Shown here in pieces: positions 35,212-46,035 of a stretch of 64,000 nt of DNA (its first letter is position 1; the number at the start of each line of letters is the position of its first letter). The DNA lies in NCBI GenBank assembly GCA_964394665.1, contig CAYMYN010000002.1:124001-188000 (forward strand). The letters are read 5' to 3'. Made by a program: the position numbers and the translations under genes. The notes under the pieces were generated by a model that was given only the letters and a program-made list of their open reading frames with translations, had not been told where the DNA came from and made no database searches. The stretch is from CAYMYN01 sp964394665 (GTDB lineage Bacteria > Planctomycetota > UBA1135 > GCA-002686595).

Positions 35212-35255
35212 GGCGCGACGCGGACCGGCGCCGAGTACCGTTGCGGCGAGCCGCC

Positions 35256-36764
35256 ATGCACGTCCACGCCTTGCTGAAGCACGCCGCGCGCATCGACCCG
35301 CGGGGGACGGCGCTAGTGGGGGACGGGACGCGAACCTACGGCGAGCTCGAGCGGCGCGTGGCGGCCCGCGCGGGCTGGCTCGCGCGCCGGGGCGTCGGCG
35401 CCGGCGAGCGGGTCGGCTTGCTCGAGGACAACACGCCCGAGTTCCTCGAGTGGACCTTCGCCGTCGCGGCCCGGGGCGCGGTGCTCGCGCCGCTCAACAC
35501 CCGTCTGCGGCCGACGGACCTGGCGGCCTGCCTCGCGGACGCCGAAGCCCGGCTGCTGATCGCCGGGCGCGGTTGGGAGCGCGAGGGACACGAGGCGGCC
35601 GCGGCGCGGGGCGTGGCTCTCGAGTGCTGGGTGGAGGGGGAGGGTGAGGATCCGGCCCTGGGCCCACCCCTCGCGGGCTTCGCGGAGCCGGCCGAGGACG
35701 AGCTCGCGCACCTCTACTACACCAGCGGCACGACCGGCGAGCCCAAGGGGGTCATGCTGACCCACGGCAACGTCTGCCGGCACGCCCTGGCGGCCGCGAT
35801 CGAGCTCGAGCTCACCGCGCGCGACACCTGGGGCCACGTCGCGCCCATGTTCCACCTGGCCGACGCCTGGTCGACGCTGGCGATCACGCTGGTCGGTGGC
35901 CGGCACGCCTTCCTGCCGCGCTTCGAGACCGCAGCAGCCCTCGATCTGATCGAACAGCAGCGCGTGACGCTGACCAACCTCGTGCCCACCCTGCTGGTGC
36001 GCATGGTCGAGCACGGCAGCTTGCCGGGACGGGATCTCTCCAGCCTGCGACTGGTGCTCTCCGGCGGCGCGCCCATCGCGCCCGACGTCGTGCAGCGCGT
36101 GGTGACTCGTCTGGGGGCGGAGTACGTGCAGACCTACGGCATGACCGAAACGAGCCCGTACCTCACGCTCTCGAAGCTCGCGCCGAGCCAACGCTCCTGG
36201 TCGCCCGAGGAACGCCTCGCCTGGAGCGCGCGCACCGGCCGGCCATTCCTCGGCATCGAGCTCGAGGTGATCGACGGCGAGGGCCGACCCGTGCCCGCCG
36301 ACGACCGCAGCGTGGGCGAGATCCGCGTGCGCGGTGCGACGGTCACCCCCGGCTACTGGCGCCGGCCCGAGGCGACCGCGGCAGCCCTGCGCGGGGGCTG
36401 GCTCTACACCGGCGATCTGGCGACCCTCGACGAGCACGGCTCCGTGCGCATCGTCGACCGTGCCAAGGACGTGGTGATCACCGGCGGCGAGAAGGTCTAC
36501 ACCACCGAGGTCGAGGCGGTGCTCTACCGCCATCCGGACCTCTTGGAGTGCGCCGTCTTCGCGCGCCCCGATCCCGAGTGGGGGGAGCGGGTCTGGGCCG
36601 CGGTCGTGCCCAAGGACGGCGCGAGCCTGGACCTCGGGCAGTTGGACCTCCACTGTCGCGCGCACCTGGCGGCCTACAAGATCCCCCGCGGATACCGCGT
36701 GCTCGATGCCCTGCCGCGCACGGGCTCGGGGAAGATCGCCAAGCGTCTGCTGCGCGACGGCTGA
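35256..36764 (+). CDS. AMP-dependent acyl-CoA synthetase/ligase
   Basis: A 502-residue adenylate-forming enzyme that activates a carboxylic acid with ATP and transfers it to CoA. Core motifs are YYTSGTTGEPKGVMLTHGN (phosphate loop), YVQTYGMTETSPYL, WLYTGDLATLDEHG, IVDRAKDVVITGGEKVYTTE and the C-terminal catalytic lysine in TGSGKIAKRLL. The organisation resembles medium- and long-chain fatty acyl-CoA ligases; substrate cannot be fixed. ATG at 35256-35258. It lies 45 bp after the DUF72 gene, continuing the same transcription unit. Confidence 0.94.
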   Translation: MHVHALLKHAARIDPRGTALVGDGTRTYGELERRVAARAGWLARRGVGAGERVGLLEDNTPEFLEWTFAVAARGAVLAPLNTRLRPTDLAACLADAEARLLIAGRGWEREGHEAAAARGVALECWVEGEGEDPALGPPLAGFAEPAEDELAHLYYTSGTTGEPKGVMLTHGNVCRHALAAAIELELTARDTWGHVAPMFHLADAWSTLAITLVGGRHAFLPRFETAAALDLIEQQRVTLTNLVPTLLVRMVEHGSLPGRDLSSLRLVLSGGAPIAPDVVQRVVTRLGAEYVQTYGMTETSPYLTLSKLAPSQRSWSPEERLAWSARTGRPFLGIELEVIDGEGRPVPADDRSVGEIRVRGATVTPGYWRRPEATAAALRGGWLYTGDLATLDEHGSVRIVDRAKDVVITGGEKVYTTEVEAVLYRHPDLLECAVFARPDPEWGERVWAAVVPKDGASLDLGQLDLHCRAHLAAYKIPRGYRVLDALPRTGSGKIAKRLLRDG

Positions 36765-36875
36765 GGATCCCCCCCGGATGCGCGCCCGCCGGTCACCGCG
36801 CCAGGCCGCGCCCGTAGGCGCGACTCGGCGCGGCCCCCAGGGCGGTAGGATTCCCCCCTGCGCCGCCCGCTCCCC

Positions 36876-38306
36876 GTGGATCCCTCGTCCCTAGTCGCCC
36901 CCGCCTACGTGGCGAACCTGTCCTTGCTGGCCCTGTTCGGGCTGCATCGCCTCGACCTGCTGCGGGCCTTTCGCTGGGAGCGATCTGGGGAGGGCGATGC
37001 GCAGCGTTCGGTGGGGGAGCTGCCGGCGATCACGGTGCAGCTCCCGCTGTTCAACGAGCGCACGGTCGCCGCGCGGCTGATCCGCGCCGCGGGCGCGCTC
37101 GAGTACCCACGACAACGGCTGGAGATCCAGGTGCTCGACGATTCGACCGACGAGACCGGCGCGATCGTCGACGCCGAGGTCGCGCGCCTCGTCGAGCAGG
37201 GAGTCGATGCCCGCGTGTTGCGCCGCCCGACCCGCGCGGGATTCAAGGCCGGCGCCCTCGAGCACGGGATGGCGAGCGCCCGCGGCGAGCTCGTGTGCAT
37301 CTTCGACGCCGACTTCCTGCCCGCGCCGGACTTCTTGCTGCGGCTCGTGCCGCGTTTCGCCGATCCGCGCATCGGCATGGTCCAGGCGCGCTGGAGCCAC
37401 GAGAACCGCGAGGAGAACGCCTTCACCCGCGCGCAGGCGACCCTGCTCGACGGCCACTTCGTGATCGAGCACAAGGTGCGCTTCGACCGCGGGTTGTTCT
37501 TCAACTTCAACGGCACCGCGGGCATCTGGCGGCGCGCGGCGATCGAGGACGCGGGCGGCTGGCAGCACGACACGCTGACCGAGGACCTCGACCTCTCCTA
37601 CCGCGCGCAGCTACGGGGCTGGAGATTCTCCTACGCGCACGCGGTCGCCGCGCCGGCCGAGCTGCCGCCCGACATCGCGGCCTTCAAGGGTCAGCAGCAC
37701 CGCTGGGCCAAGGGCAGCGCGCAGGTCCTGCGCAAGCTCGGGCCGCGCCTCCTGCGCGCCGACCAGCCGCTGCGGGTGCGCGCCGAAGCCCTGGCGCACC
37801 TCGCCGGGAACATCGGCTACCCGTGCGTGTTCGGGCTCGCGCTGCTCCTGCCGCTCGTCGTGCGCTTCCCGGCCCGGGTGCACCCGGCCGTCCACCTGGC
37901 GTTCTTCGTCGCCTGCACGCTCTCGGTGCTGCTGTTCTACGGCGCGAGCCAGCGGGCCCTGGGCCGCGGCCCCTTGCAGCGCGTGCGCGACTCGTTGCTC
38001 GCCGTGGTGCTGGGCATCGGCATGAGCGTGTCGCAGACCCGCGCGGTGCTCGAGGGCCTCTTCGGCCGCACGGGCGAGTTCGTGCGCACCCCCAAGCGCG
38101 GTGAGCGCGGGTCCGCGGGGCCCTATCGCGCGGTCCTGGGCGGGTTGCCGGGGGCCGAGCTGCTGGTCGCGGCCTGGTTCGCCTGGGGCGTCGTCGGTGC
38201 GCTCGAGCGCGACGCGTTGGGTTCCCTGCCCTTCCTGCTGCTGTTCCTCGCGGGCTTCGCCTGGGTCGGATGCCTGTCGCTGGCGAGCCGATTGCGAGCG
38301 CGCTGA
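36876..38306 (+). CDS. Membrane GT2 glycosyltransferase (cellulose/mannan synthase-like)
   Basis: A 476-residue processive-type family 2 glycosyltransferase. A first membrane segment (SLVAPAYVANLSLLALFG) precedes the cytoplasmic catalytic domain with LDDSTDE, FDADF (D144), TEDLDLS (E236, D237) and QQHRW (Q273 to W277), the D,D,D,QxxRW set. About four membrane segments follow the catalytic domain. The start is GTG at 36876-36878. The pattern matches CslA/glucomannan-synthase-like or cellulose-synthase-like enzymes, making a beta-linked polysaccharide or glycolipid head group; the nature of the product is inferred. Confidence 0.9.
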   Translation: MDPSSLVAPAYVANLSLLALFGLHRLDLLRAFRWERSGEGDAQRSVGELPAITVQLPLFNERTVAARLIRAAGALEYPRQRLEIQVLDDSTDETGAIVDAEVARLVEQGVDARVLRRPTRAGFKAGALEHGMASARGELVCIFDADFLPAPDFLLRLVPRFADPRIGMVQARWSHENREENAFTRAQATLLDGHFVIEHKVRFDRGLFFNFNGTAGIWRRAAIEDAGGWQHDTLTEDLDLSYRAQLRGWRFSYAHAVAAPAELPPDIAAFKGQQHRWAKGSAQVLRKLGPRLLRADQPLRVRAEALAHLAGNIGYPCVFGLALLLPLVVRFPARVHPAVHLAFFVACTLSVLLFYGASQRALGRGPLQRVRDSLLAVVLGIGMSVSQTRAVLEGLFGRTGEFVRTPKRGERGSAGPYRAVLGGLPGAELLVAAWFAWGVVGALERDALGSLPFLLLFLAGFAWVGCLSLASRLRAR

Positions 38307-38381
38307 GCCGGGATCGGGCAAGATGGGGCGGGGATGGCGCTCGAGCGATCCCCCGCTCCCGACCGACGGGCCGCAGCCTCG

Positions 38382-40178
38382 ATGATCCTCCGACACCTGC
38401 TCCTCGCCGCGCTGTGCGCGCTCCCGACCCTGTCCGGCCCGGCCGGCGCCCAGCAGACCCCGGGCGAACTCCTGGAGGAGATCCGCCGCGCCCGCGACGG
38501 CGTCGAGTTGCAGGTCTTCGAGCGCCTCGGGCGCCTGGGGACGGCGGAGGCGCTCACGGCCCTCGAGCAGGCCGTGGGGCTCGTGCGCCAGGTTCCACCC
38601 CTGCAGTCCGGCTTCGGGGCGTTCCGGCACTTCCGCGGCAAGGAGGGCCTCGAACGTCGCGCGATCGCCTTCGTGGCGGCCGGCGCCGAGGGCAGCTTCG
38701 AGCCCTCCCGTAGGGCGGCGGCGCGCGGGCTCTCGTTCTTCGGCGAGGCCGCCGCGCCCGAGCTGCGACGGCTGGTCGAGCGCTCGCGCGACGCCGAGTG
38801 CCGCGCCTGGGCCGTCGGACCGCTGATCGCTGGCCTGGCGAGCGCGGGCGGCGCGGCGAACCTCGCCCTGGTGCTCGACAACCTGCAGATCGGGCCCTCG
38901 GGCACGCGCGAGGCGTTGCTCGCCCACCTGCGCGTGTTCGCGTCGCCCGAGCTCCTGCCCGCGCTGGCGGCGCGGATCGCCGATCGCAAGGCGGAGCCCT
39001 TGCTCAAGGTCCTGATCGTGGAGACCCTCGCCGCCGTCGAGGGCGCCGTGGTCGTGCCGAGCCTGCGCGCCGCCCTGCGGGACACGCACGAGGCCGTGCA
39101 GTACGCCGCGCTCGTGGCCTTGACCGAGCGGCGCGAGAAGGCCCACGAAGGCGACCTGCGCCGGCTCCTGCGCGCGGAGGACGCGGCCCTGCGCCGGCTG
39201 GTGATCGTCTCCCTGGGCAAGATCCGCGGCGAGGCGGAGGGCTGGCCGCGCGAGCTCCTGGGCTTCTCCCAGGACCGCGTGCCCGCGATCCGCATGGGCG
39301 CCGCCGTGGCCCTGGCGGAGCTGCGCACGGGGGAGGCGCTCGAGCGGCTGCACGCCATGCTCGCCGACCCCGACCGGGCCGTGCGGGCCGAGGTGCTGCA
39401 GCAGGTCGGCAACCTGCGACGCAAGGAGTCGATCCCATTCCTCATCCAGCGCGTCAACGGCGAGACCGGCCAACTGCGCAGCGACGTCCTGACGGTGCTG
39501 CGCCTGGTCACCGGCCAGGATCAGGGCACGGCCTACGAGCGGTGGAAGCGTTGGTGGGACGGCGAGGGCGAGGCCTTCCGCGTGCCGCCCCACGAGGAGG
39601 CGCTCGCGGCCGAGCGCCGGCGCAGCAACCAGCGCCGCGACGGACGGACCGTGTCCTCGTTCTACGGGCTCGAGGTCGTGAGCGACCGGGTGTGCTTCGT
39701 GCTCGACACCTCCGGCTCGATGCGCGGCGCGGTCAGCGGGGGCCGGACACGCATGGACGTCGCGCGCGAGGAGCTGGCCCGCGTGCTCGAGGGCTATCCC
39801 GACGGCGACCTGTTCAACGTGATCTTCTTCTCGACCGACGTGATGGCCTGGCAGGATCGTCTGGTGGCGATGGACTCGAAGACTCGCCCGGCCGCGCTGA
39901 GTTACGTGCGGCGCCAGAACGCCGACGGCTACACGGCGGTCTACGACGCCCTGGCGCGCGCCTTCGAGGACGAGCGCATCGACACGATCTACCTGCTCAC
40001 CGACGGGGCGCCCTACCGCGGCTCGATCGACGATCCGGGCGAGATCCGCGCGGCCGTCCGTCGCTGGAACAGCGCCCGGCACGTGCGCGTCCACACGGTG
40101 TCCATCGGCACCGAGAGCGCGCTGCTCCGCGACCTGGCCCGCGACACGGGCGGCGAGTATCGTTCCGTGCGGGACTGA
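38382..40178 (+). CDS. Secreted HEAT-repeat and von Willebrand factor A protein
   Basis: A 598-residue protein with a signal peptide (MILRHLLLAALCALPTLSG). The middle is HEAT or PBS-lyase-like repeats, e.g. VVPSLRAALRDTHEAVQYAA and IRMGAAVALAELRTGEALER. The C-terminal VWA domain (about 435-598) has the metal-ion site DTSGSM (D442), ADGYTAVYDAL and LLTDGAPYRG, all intact. ATG at 38382-38384 is used because the signal peptide begins there; an upstream ATG at 38334 exists. Likely an extracytoplasmic adhesion or assembly scaffold protein. Confidence 0.85.
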   Translation: MILRHLLLAALCALPTLSGPAGAQQTPGELLEEIRRARDGVELQVFERLGRLGTAEALTALEQAVGLVRQVPPLQSGFGAFRHFRGKEGLERRAIAFVAAGAEGSFEPSRRAAARGLSFFGEAAAPELRRLVERSRDAECRAWAVGPLIAGLASAGGAANLALVLDNLQIGPSGTREALLAHLRVFASPELLPALAARIADRKAEPLLKVLIVETLAAVEGAVVVPSLRAALRDTHEAVQYAALVALTERREKAHEGDLRRLLRAEDAALRRLVIVSLGKIRGEAEGWPRELLGFSQDRVPAIRMGAAVALAELRTGEALERLHAMLADPDRAVRAEVLQQVGNLRRKESIPFLIQRVNGETGQLRSDVLTVLRLVTGQDQGTAYERWKRWWDGEGEAFRVPPHEEALAAERRRSNQRRDGRTVSSFYGLEVVSDRVCFVLDTSGSMRGAVSGGRTRMDVAREELARVLEGYPDGDLFNVIFFSTDVMAWQDRLVAMDSKTRPAALSYVRRQNADGYTAVYDALARAFEDERIDTIYLLTDGAPYRGSIDDPGEIRAAVRRWNSARHVRVHTVSIGTESALLRDLARDTGGEYRSVRD

Positions 40179-40212
40179 GAGCCCGCGCTGGCTGGCGTCC
40201 CGCCCACGACCC

Positions 40213-41907
40213 ATGACGCCCGCCCTCGCCGCCCTGGCCGCGTTCGCGCTGTACGCCCTGGGCTACCGCTTCTACGCCGGCTTCCTGTCGCGGCGCATCT
40301 TCGACCTCGACCCTGCGCGCGTGACGCCGGCCCACGCCCAGCGCGACGACGTCGACTACGTGCCGACGCGGCCGGCGGTGCTCTTCGGACACCACTTCGC
40401 CTCGATCACCGGGCTCGCCCCGATGCTCGGGCCGGCGGTGGCGGTGATCTGGGGCTGGGCGCCGGCTCTGCTGTGGGTCGTGCTCGGCGCGCTCTTCGTC
40501 GGCTGCGTGCACGACATGGCGGCGCTGGTCATCTCGGCCCGCTCGCGCGGCATGTCGGTGGGCGAGGTCGCCAAGTCGGTGATCGGGGTCCGCGCGGGAC
40601 TGCTGTTCCACCTGATCATCTTCTTCGGCATCGCCCTGGCGATGGGCGTGTTCGTGTTCGTGATCGCGCGCCTCTTCTCGCTCGAGCTCAGCCCCGGGCA
40701 CCCGGGCTACCCCCAGGCGGTGATGCCCTCGGCCACGCTGATGGTCATTGCCATGGTCTCGGGGATCCTGATGCACCGCCGGGGGGTGAGCCTGCTGCCC
40801 GTGGCGGTGATCGGCTTCCTGCTCCAGCTCCTCTCGATCTGGGGCGGCATGAAGCTCCCCACCCTGGGCCTGCCCGAGTCGTTCTGGCCCGCGCCCGCGA
40901 CCTGGACCTGGATCCTGCTCGCCTACGCCTTCGCGGCCTCGGTGCTGCCGGTCTGGGCGCTGCTGCAGTCGCGGGACTTCCTCAATTCGTTGCTGCTCTA
41001 CCTGGGCCTGGGGCTGGCCTTCGCCGGCCTGTTCCTCGGGGACCACGCCTTCGCCGCCCCGGCTTTCCGACCCGATCCGCCGGGAGCTCCGGGGTTGCTG
41101 CCGTTCGTGTTCATCATCATCGCCTGCGGCGCGGCGAGTGGTTTCCACGGCCTGGTGAGCTCGGGTACGACGGCCAAGCAGCTCGACCGCGAGACGCACG
41201 CCCAGCCGATCGGGTATGGGGGCATGATCGGCGAGAGCCTGCTCGGGCTGCTCGCCACCCTGGCCTGCACGGCGGGCGTCGCGTCACCGGCCCTGTGGCA
41301 CGAGATGTACCACGACTGGGCGTCGGTGCAGGGCCTGGCGATGAAGATCGACGCCTTCATCCACGGCACGACGACCTTCGTCGTGGACCTGGGCGTGGCG
41401 CCGAATCTCGCGGCCGCGCTGATCGCGATGGTCGTGGTGTCGTTCGCGCTGACGACCCTCGATTCGGCGACGCGGCTGCTGCGCTTCAACATCGAGGAGC
41501 TCAGCTCCTACCTGCGTCTGCCGTTCGGGCAGAACCGCTACGTCTCCTCGCTGCTCGCCTGCGCCACGATCGGCACCTTCGCCTTCTACGAGATCGAGGG
41601 CCGGCCCGCCGCGTTGGCGCTGTGGACGCTGTTCGGCACCACGAACCAGCTCCTGGCGGGCCTCACGCTGACCTTGGTCTCGCTGTGGCTGCGCGCGCGC
41701 GGAAAACCGACCTGGCCCACCGCGCTGCCGGCCGTGTTCATGATGCTCAGCACCTTGGCCGCGATGGCTACCAACCTGCGCGACTTCGCCCCCGGCGGCC
41801 GCGAGCAGGACCACCTCCTGCTGATCGTCGGCTCGATCCTCTTCGTGCTGGCCCTGTGGCTGATGGTCGAGGCCCTGCTCGCCCTGCGCCGCCCCGCCCG
41901 GCGTTGA
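40213..41907 (+). CDS. cstA: CstA-family transporter (carbon starvation protein)
   Basis: A 564-residue polytopic membrane protein of the CstA/YjiY family, transporters of peptides or pyruvate induced on carbon limitation. It begins with a hydrophobic helix, then FDLDPARVTPAHAQRDDVDY and GHHFASITGLAPMLGPAVAVIWGW, and has about 14 membrane segments including the conserved FHGLVSSGTTAKQL. ATG at 40213-40215. The gene is convergent with the glycosyltransferase that follows (29-bp gap). Confidence 0.94.
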   Translation: MTPALAALAAFALYALGYRFYAGFLSRRIFDLDPARVTPAHAQRDDVDYVPTRPAVLFGHHFASITGLAPMLGPAVAVIWGWAPALLWVVLGALFVGCVHDMAALVISARSRGMSVGEVAKSVIGVRAGLLFHLIIFFGIALAMGVFVFVIARLFSLELSPGHPGYPQAVMPSATLMVIAMVSGILMHRRGVSLLPVAVIGFLLQLLSIWGGMKLPTLGLPESFWPAPATWTWILLAYAFAASVLPVWALLQSRDFLNSLLLYLGLGLAFAGLFLGDHAFAAPAFRPDPPGAPGLLPFVFIIIACGAASGFHGLVSSGTTAKQLDRETHAQPIGYGGMIGESLLGLLATLACTAGVASPALWHEMYHDWASVQGLAMKIDAFIHGTTTFVVDLGVAPNLAAALIAMVVVSFALTTLDSATRLLRFNIEELSSYLRLPFGQNRYVSSLLACATIGTFAFYEIEGRPAALALWTLFGTTNQLLAGLTLTLVSLWLRARGKPTWPTALPAVFMMLSTLAAMATNLRDFAPGGREQDHLLLIVGSILFVLALWLMVEALLALRRPARR

Positions 41908-41936
41908 GCCTCGGCTGCAACCAGCCCCAAGCGAGC

Positions 41937-43049
41937 TCAGCATCCCCCGCGCGCCAGTTGCTCGACCCACCCGTCGAGGGCGCGCGCCGTGTGGGCGGCG
42001 TCGTGCCGCGCGAGGGCGGCGCGCTGGGTGCGGCGCCGGGCGGGATCCCGCAGGGGGAGTGGGTCGCGCGCGGCGACGACGAGCCGTTCGACGAGGTCGG
42101 CGGACGAGTCGTAGAGCGCGCCCGCGTGCAGCGACTCGGGCAGGACCTCGGGATAGGCGAGTCGGCGGGGGAGCAACGGAGCCGCGCCGCAGGAGAGGGC
42201 CTCGAGTACCGCCATGCCGTAGAACTCGTGCCGGGCGCAGGAGATCACGAGGTCACAGTGGCCGAGGTGCCGGGCGTACTCGGCCCGGTCCGCGAGCGGG
42301 CCGCGGTGCCGGACGATCGGGGTCAGGGGCTCGAGCGCCTCCGCGACGCCGGCCGGCAGCTCTCGCGCGCTCGGTCCGAGCAGGACCAGCTCCAGCGCCG
42401 CCCCGCGCGCGCGCGCGGCGGAGAGCGCCCGCAGCACCGCCAATGGGTCCTTGTCGTGCTCCCAACGTTGGTTGAAGACCACGCGCAGTGGACCCTCGCC
42501 CCCCGGGCCCAGCGGCAACGCTTCGAGCTCGATGCCGGGTGGCACGACCCGCGCCGCGGCGAGTTTCTGCGCCAGCTCGGCGCGCGGAGCGGGCCGCGGC
42601 AGGGCGGCGAGGAGCTGACGCGCCGCGGCCTCGAACTCGCTCCGGTGGTACTCGGAGTTGAACGCGATCGCCTCCGCCGCGAGGCAGGTCAACACGTTGG
42701 TGAAGCCGTGGCCGAGATCGCGCTCCTCGCCTTCGCCGAGCGGATAGGTGAGTTGGTTCTCGTGGAAGTAGACCAGCGCCGGGATCTGGGCCCACTCCGG
42801 TGGAGCGAGCCCGCGCAGGCGCGCCAGGTCGACGTAGTCGGACACCACCAGCACGTCGGCGAGCGGCAGCCCCGCGAGCCGACGCGCCAGCGCCCACGCT
42901 CCGCCCTCCATGCGCCACTTCCAGTGCCGCGCGGGCAGCCCGAGCACCTCGACGGCGTGCGCGCTGCGCGCCCGCCACGCGCCCAGGAAGCGCTCGTGGC
43001 TGCCGCCCAGCCACGGTTCGAGCGCCAGGACGCGCAAGGGTGCGCTCAT
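41937..43049 (-). CDS. DUF3524 glycosyltransferase, tRNA-queuosine alpha-mannosyltransferase-like
   Basis: A 370-residue GT4-type enzyme. The N-terminal DUF3524 region has LEPWLGGSHERFLGAWR and LGLPARHWKWRMEGGAWALA, then VVSDYVDLARLRGL, ALVYFHENQLTYPL and LTCLAAEAIAFNSEYHRSEF, which match human GTDC1/QTMAN-type proteins that mannosylate queuosine in tRNA-Asp. The C-terminal half has VFNQRWEHDKDPLAVLRAL and the EFYGMAVLEALSCG donor-site motif. ATG at 43047-43049. Whether the bacterial protein acts on queuosine tRNA is inference; no tgt or queA gene is in the window. Confidence 0.8.
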   Translation of the reverse strand: MSAPLRVLALEPWLGGSHERFLGAWRARSAHAVEVLGLPARHWKWRMEGGAWALARRLAGLPLADVLVVSDYVDLARLRGLAPPEWAQIPALVYFHENQLTYPLGEGEERDLGHGFTNVLTCLAAEAIAFNSEYHRSEFEAAARQLLAALPRPAPRAELAQKLAAARVVPPGIELEALPLGPGGEGPLRVVFNQRWEHDKDPLAVLRALSAARARGAALELVLLGPSARELPAGVAEALEPLTPIVRHRGPLADRAEYARHLGHCDLVISCARHEFYGMAVLEALSCGAAPLLPRRLAYPEVLPESLHAGALYDSSADLVERLVVAARDPLPLRDPARRRTQRAALARHDAAHTARALDGWVEQLARGGC

Positions 43050-43156
43050 GGGCCGGCGCCGGGGCGCGCGACCCCCGGACCGTGCGCGTCGCGGCCGCGG
43101 CGGTGCTGCGGGCCGCGGGGGCTCGGGTCGCGCAGGGATCCGGGCATCCCTGGGGT

Positions 43157-44515
<1,359 letters not shown>

Positions 44516-44616
44516 GGACGACCTCTCGGAGGGGCGGAGTTCTCGGGGCGCGGGCCGCGCATTCTAGCCCTGGCCGCGCGCCGTCCGCCCCTCGGAGCCC
44601 GTCCGAGTCCGCGCGC

Positions 44617-44961
44617 TCAGCCCCCGCCGGGCGCCGCGGGCCGGAGCAGCAGCGTGCCCCGGGGTCCGACGCGGACCGCGAGCAGGGCCAGGGGTCTCCC
44701 TCCCGTGAGGTGCAGGTCGAGCCGCTCCCCCGTGCGCAGCGAGAAGCGCCAGCGGTGCCAGGGGCAGGTGATCGTCTCGCCCGAGAGGGTGCCCTGGAAG
44801 AGTGGTCCCTCGAGGTGTGGGCAGAAGCTCTGGCTGGCGAACACCTCGCCGCCGACGCGGTAGAGCGCGAAGCTCCCCCAAGGGGTCTCGAGGGGCCGCG
44901 GGCGCTGCGGGTCGATCTCGTCCGGTCGCAGGTCTGTGTCGAACTCGCGCGGTGCGTCCAT
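44617..44961 (-). CDS. Rieske [2Fe-2S] domain protein
   Basis: A small 114-residue single-domain Rieske protein. Cluster ligands are C47 and H49 in CPH and C66 and H69 in CPWH, with the intervening LEGPLFQGTLSGETIT typical of ferredoxin-type Rieske proteins of nitrite reductase or ring dioxygenases. ATG at 44959-44961. No oxygenase partner gene is adjacent, so partner and reaction remain unknown. It is divergent from rnhC. Confidence 0.88.
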   Translation of the reverse strand: MDAPREFDTDLRPDEIDPQRPRPLETPWGSFALYRVGGEVFASQSFCPHLEGPLFQGTLSGETITCPWHRWRFSLRTGERLDLHLTGGRPLALLAVRVGPRGTLLLRPAAPGGG

Positions 44962-45055
44962 CGGGCGTCCATGGAACCACACCGCGCCTCGCCGGACGAG
45001 CGGGTCGGCCCGCCCCGAGCTACCGGAGGGTGCACCGAGCTGCGAAGATCGGCCC

Positions 45056-45943
45056 GTGGCCCAGGACACCCTCGTGCTCGTCGTGCCGCCCGCCCAACGC
45101 GGCCCTCTGAAGGAGCGCCTCTCCGCCGCGGCCTTCGAGTTCCGCTCCGTGCCCCATGCGCTCTTCAGCGTGAAGGGCGCCGACGTCGTGGCGACCCTCT
45201 ATGCCTCGGGAAAACTCGTCGTGCAGGGCGCCGATCCGGCCGCCTTCGTGGGGCGCTTCCTCGGGGACGCCGCGCTGCCCGCCCGCGCTCCGGCCGGCGG
45301 CGGCGCGATGCGCACGCTCGAGGTGCCGACCACCGGCTCGGACGAGTGCGGCAAGGGCGATTACTTCGGCCCCCTGGTCGTGGCGGCCGTGCGCCTCTCG
45401 CCTGAACAAGCGCGCGGGCTCGTCGCCTCGGGCGTGATGGACTCCAAGCGCGTCAGCGACACCAAGGCGCTGGCGCTCGGCGCCGCGATCCGCCACCTAC
45501 CCCACGCGGTGCGGCGCCTCGATCCCCCCGAGTACAACCGCCGCCACGCGGCCGCGGGCAACCTGAACGGGTTGCTCGCCGACCTGCACGCCGAGGTGAT
45601 CCGCGAGCTCGCCGCCCCGGGCGAGCGCGTCGTCGTCGACCGCTTCGCCGACGAACGCCTGGTCGCCAGCCGCCTGTCGGACCTCGCCCTCGAGCTCGAA
45701 CAACGCCCGCGCGCCGAGGACGACCCCGCCGTCGCCGCCGCCAGCCTCCTGGCCCGCTCCGAGTTCCTGCTGGCGTTGAAGGAGCTCGGCGAGGCCCACG
45801 ACCTCACCCTCCCCAAGGGCGCCGGCCCCCCCGTCGACGTCGCCGCCCGCCTGCTCTACACCCGCGGCGGCCACGCCCTGCTCGCCCAACTCGCCAAGCT
45901 GCACTTCAAGAACACCCAGAAGCTCCCGCGGCCCCGGGGGTGA
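45056..45943 (+). CDS. rnhC: Ribonuclease HIII
   Basis: Removes RNA from RNA-DNA hybrids. The N-terminal roughly 85 residues form the TBP-like substrate-binding domain (DUF3378, for example LYASGKLVVQGADP), which separates HIII from HII. The catalytic domain begins with GSDECGKGDYFGPLVVAA (D96, E97) and has MDSKRVSD, VVDRFADERLV and EDDPAVAAASLLARSEFL. GTG at 45056-45058 gives 295 residues, the usual length. Confidence 0.95.
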   Translation: MAQDTLVLVVPPAQRGPLKERLSAAAFEFRSVPHALFSVKGADVVATLYASGKLVVQGADPAAFVGRFLGDAALPARAPAGGGAMRTLEVPTTGSDECGKGDYFGPLVVAAVRLSPEQARGLVASGVMDSKRVSDTKALALGAAIRHLPHAVRRLDPPEYNRRHAAAGNLNGLLADLHAEVIRELAAPGERVVVDRFADERLVASRLSDLALELEQRPRAEDDPAVAAASLLARSEFLLALKELGEAHDLTLPKGAGPPVDVAARLLYTRGGHALLAQLAKLHFKNTQKLPRPRG

Positions 45944-46035
45944 GCTTGGGGTCGGCCAGTCTCAGGTGCTTCGGGGGCTGGCTCGCGGGGCGCGACGCCC
46001 CTGGGCTTCGGGGAGTCTGGCGGTACCCTCGGGGA

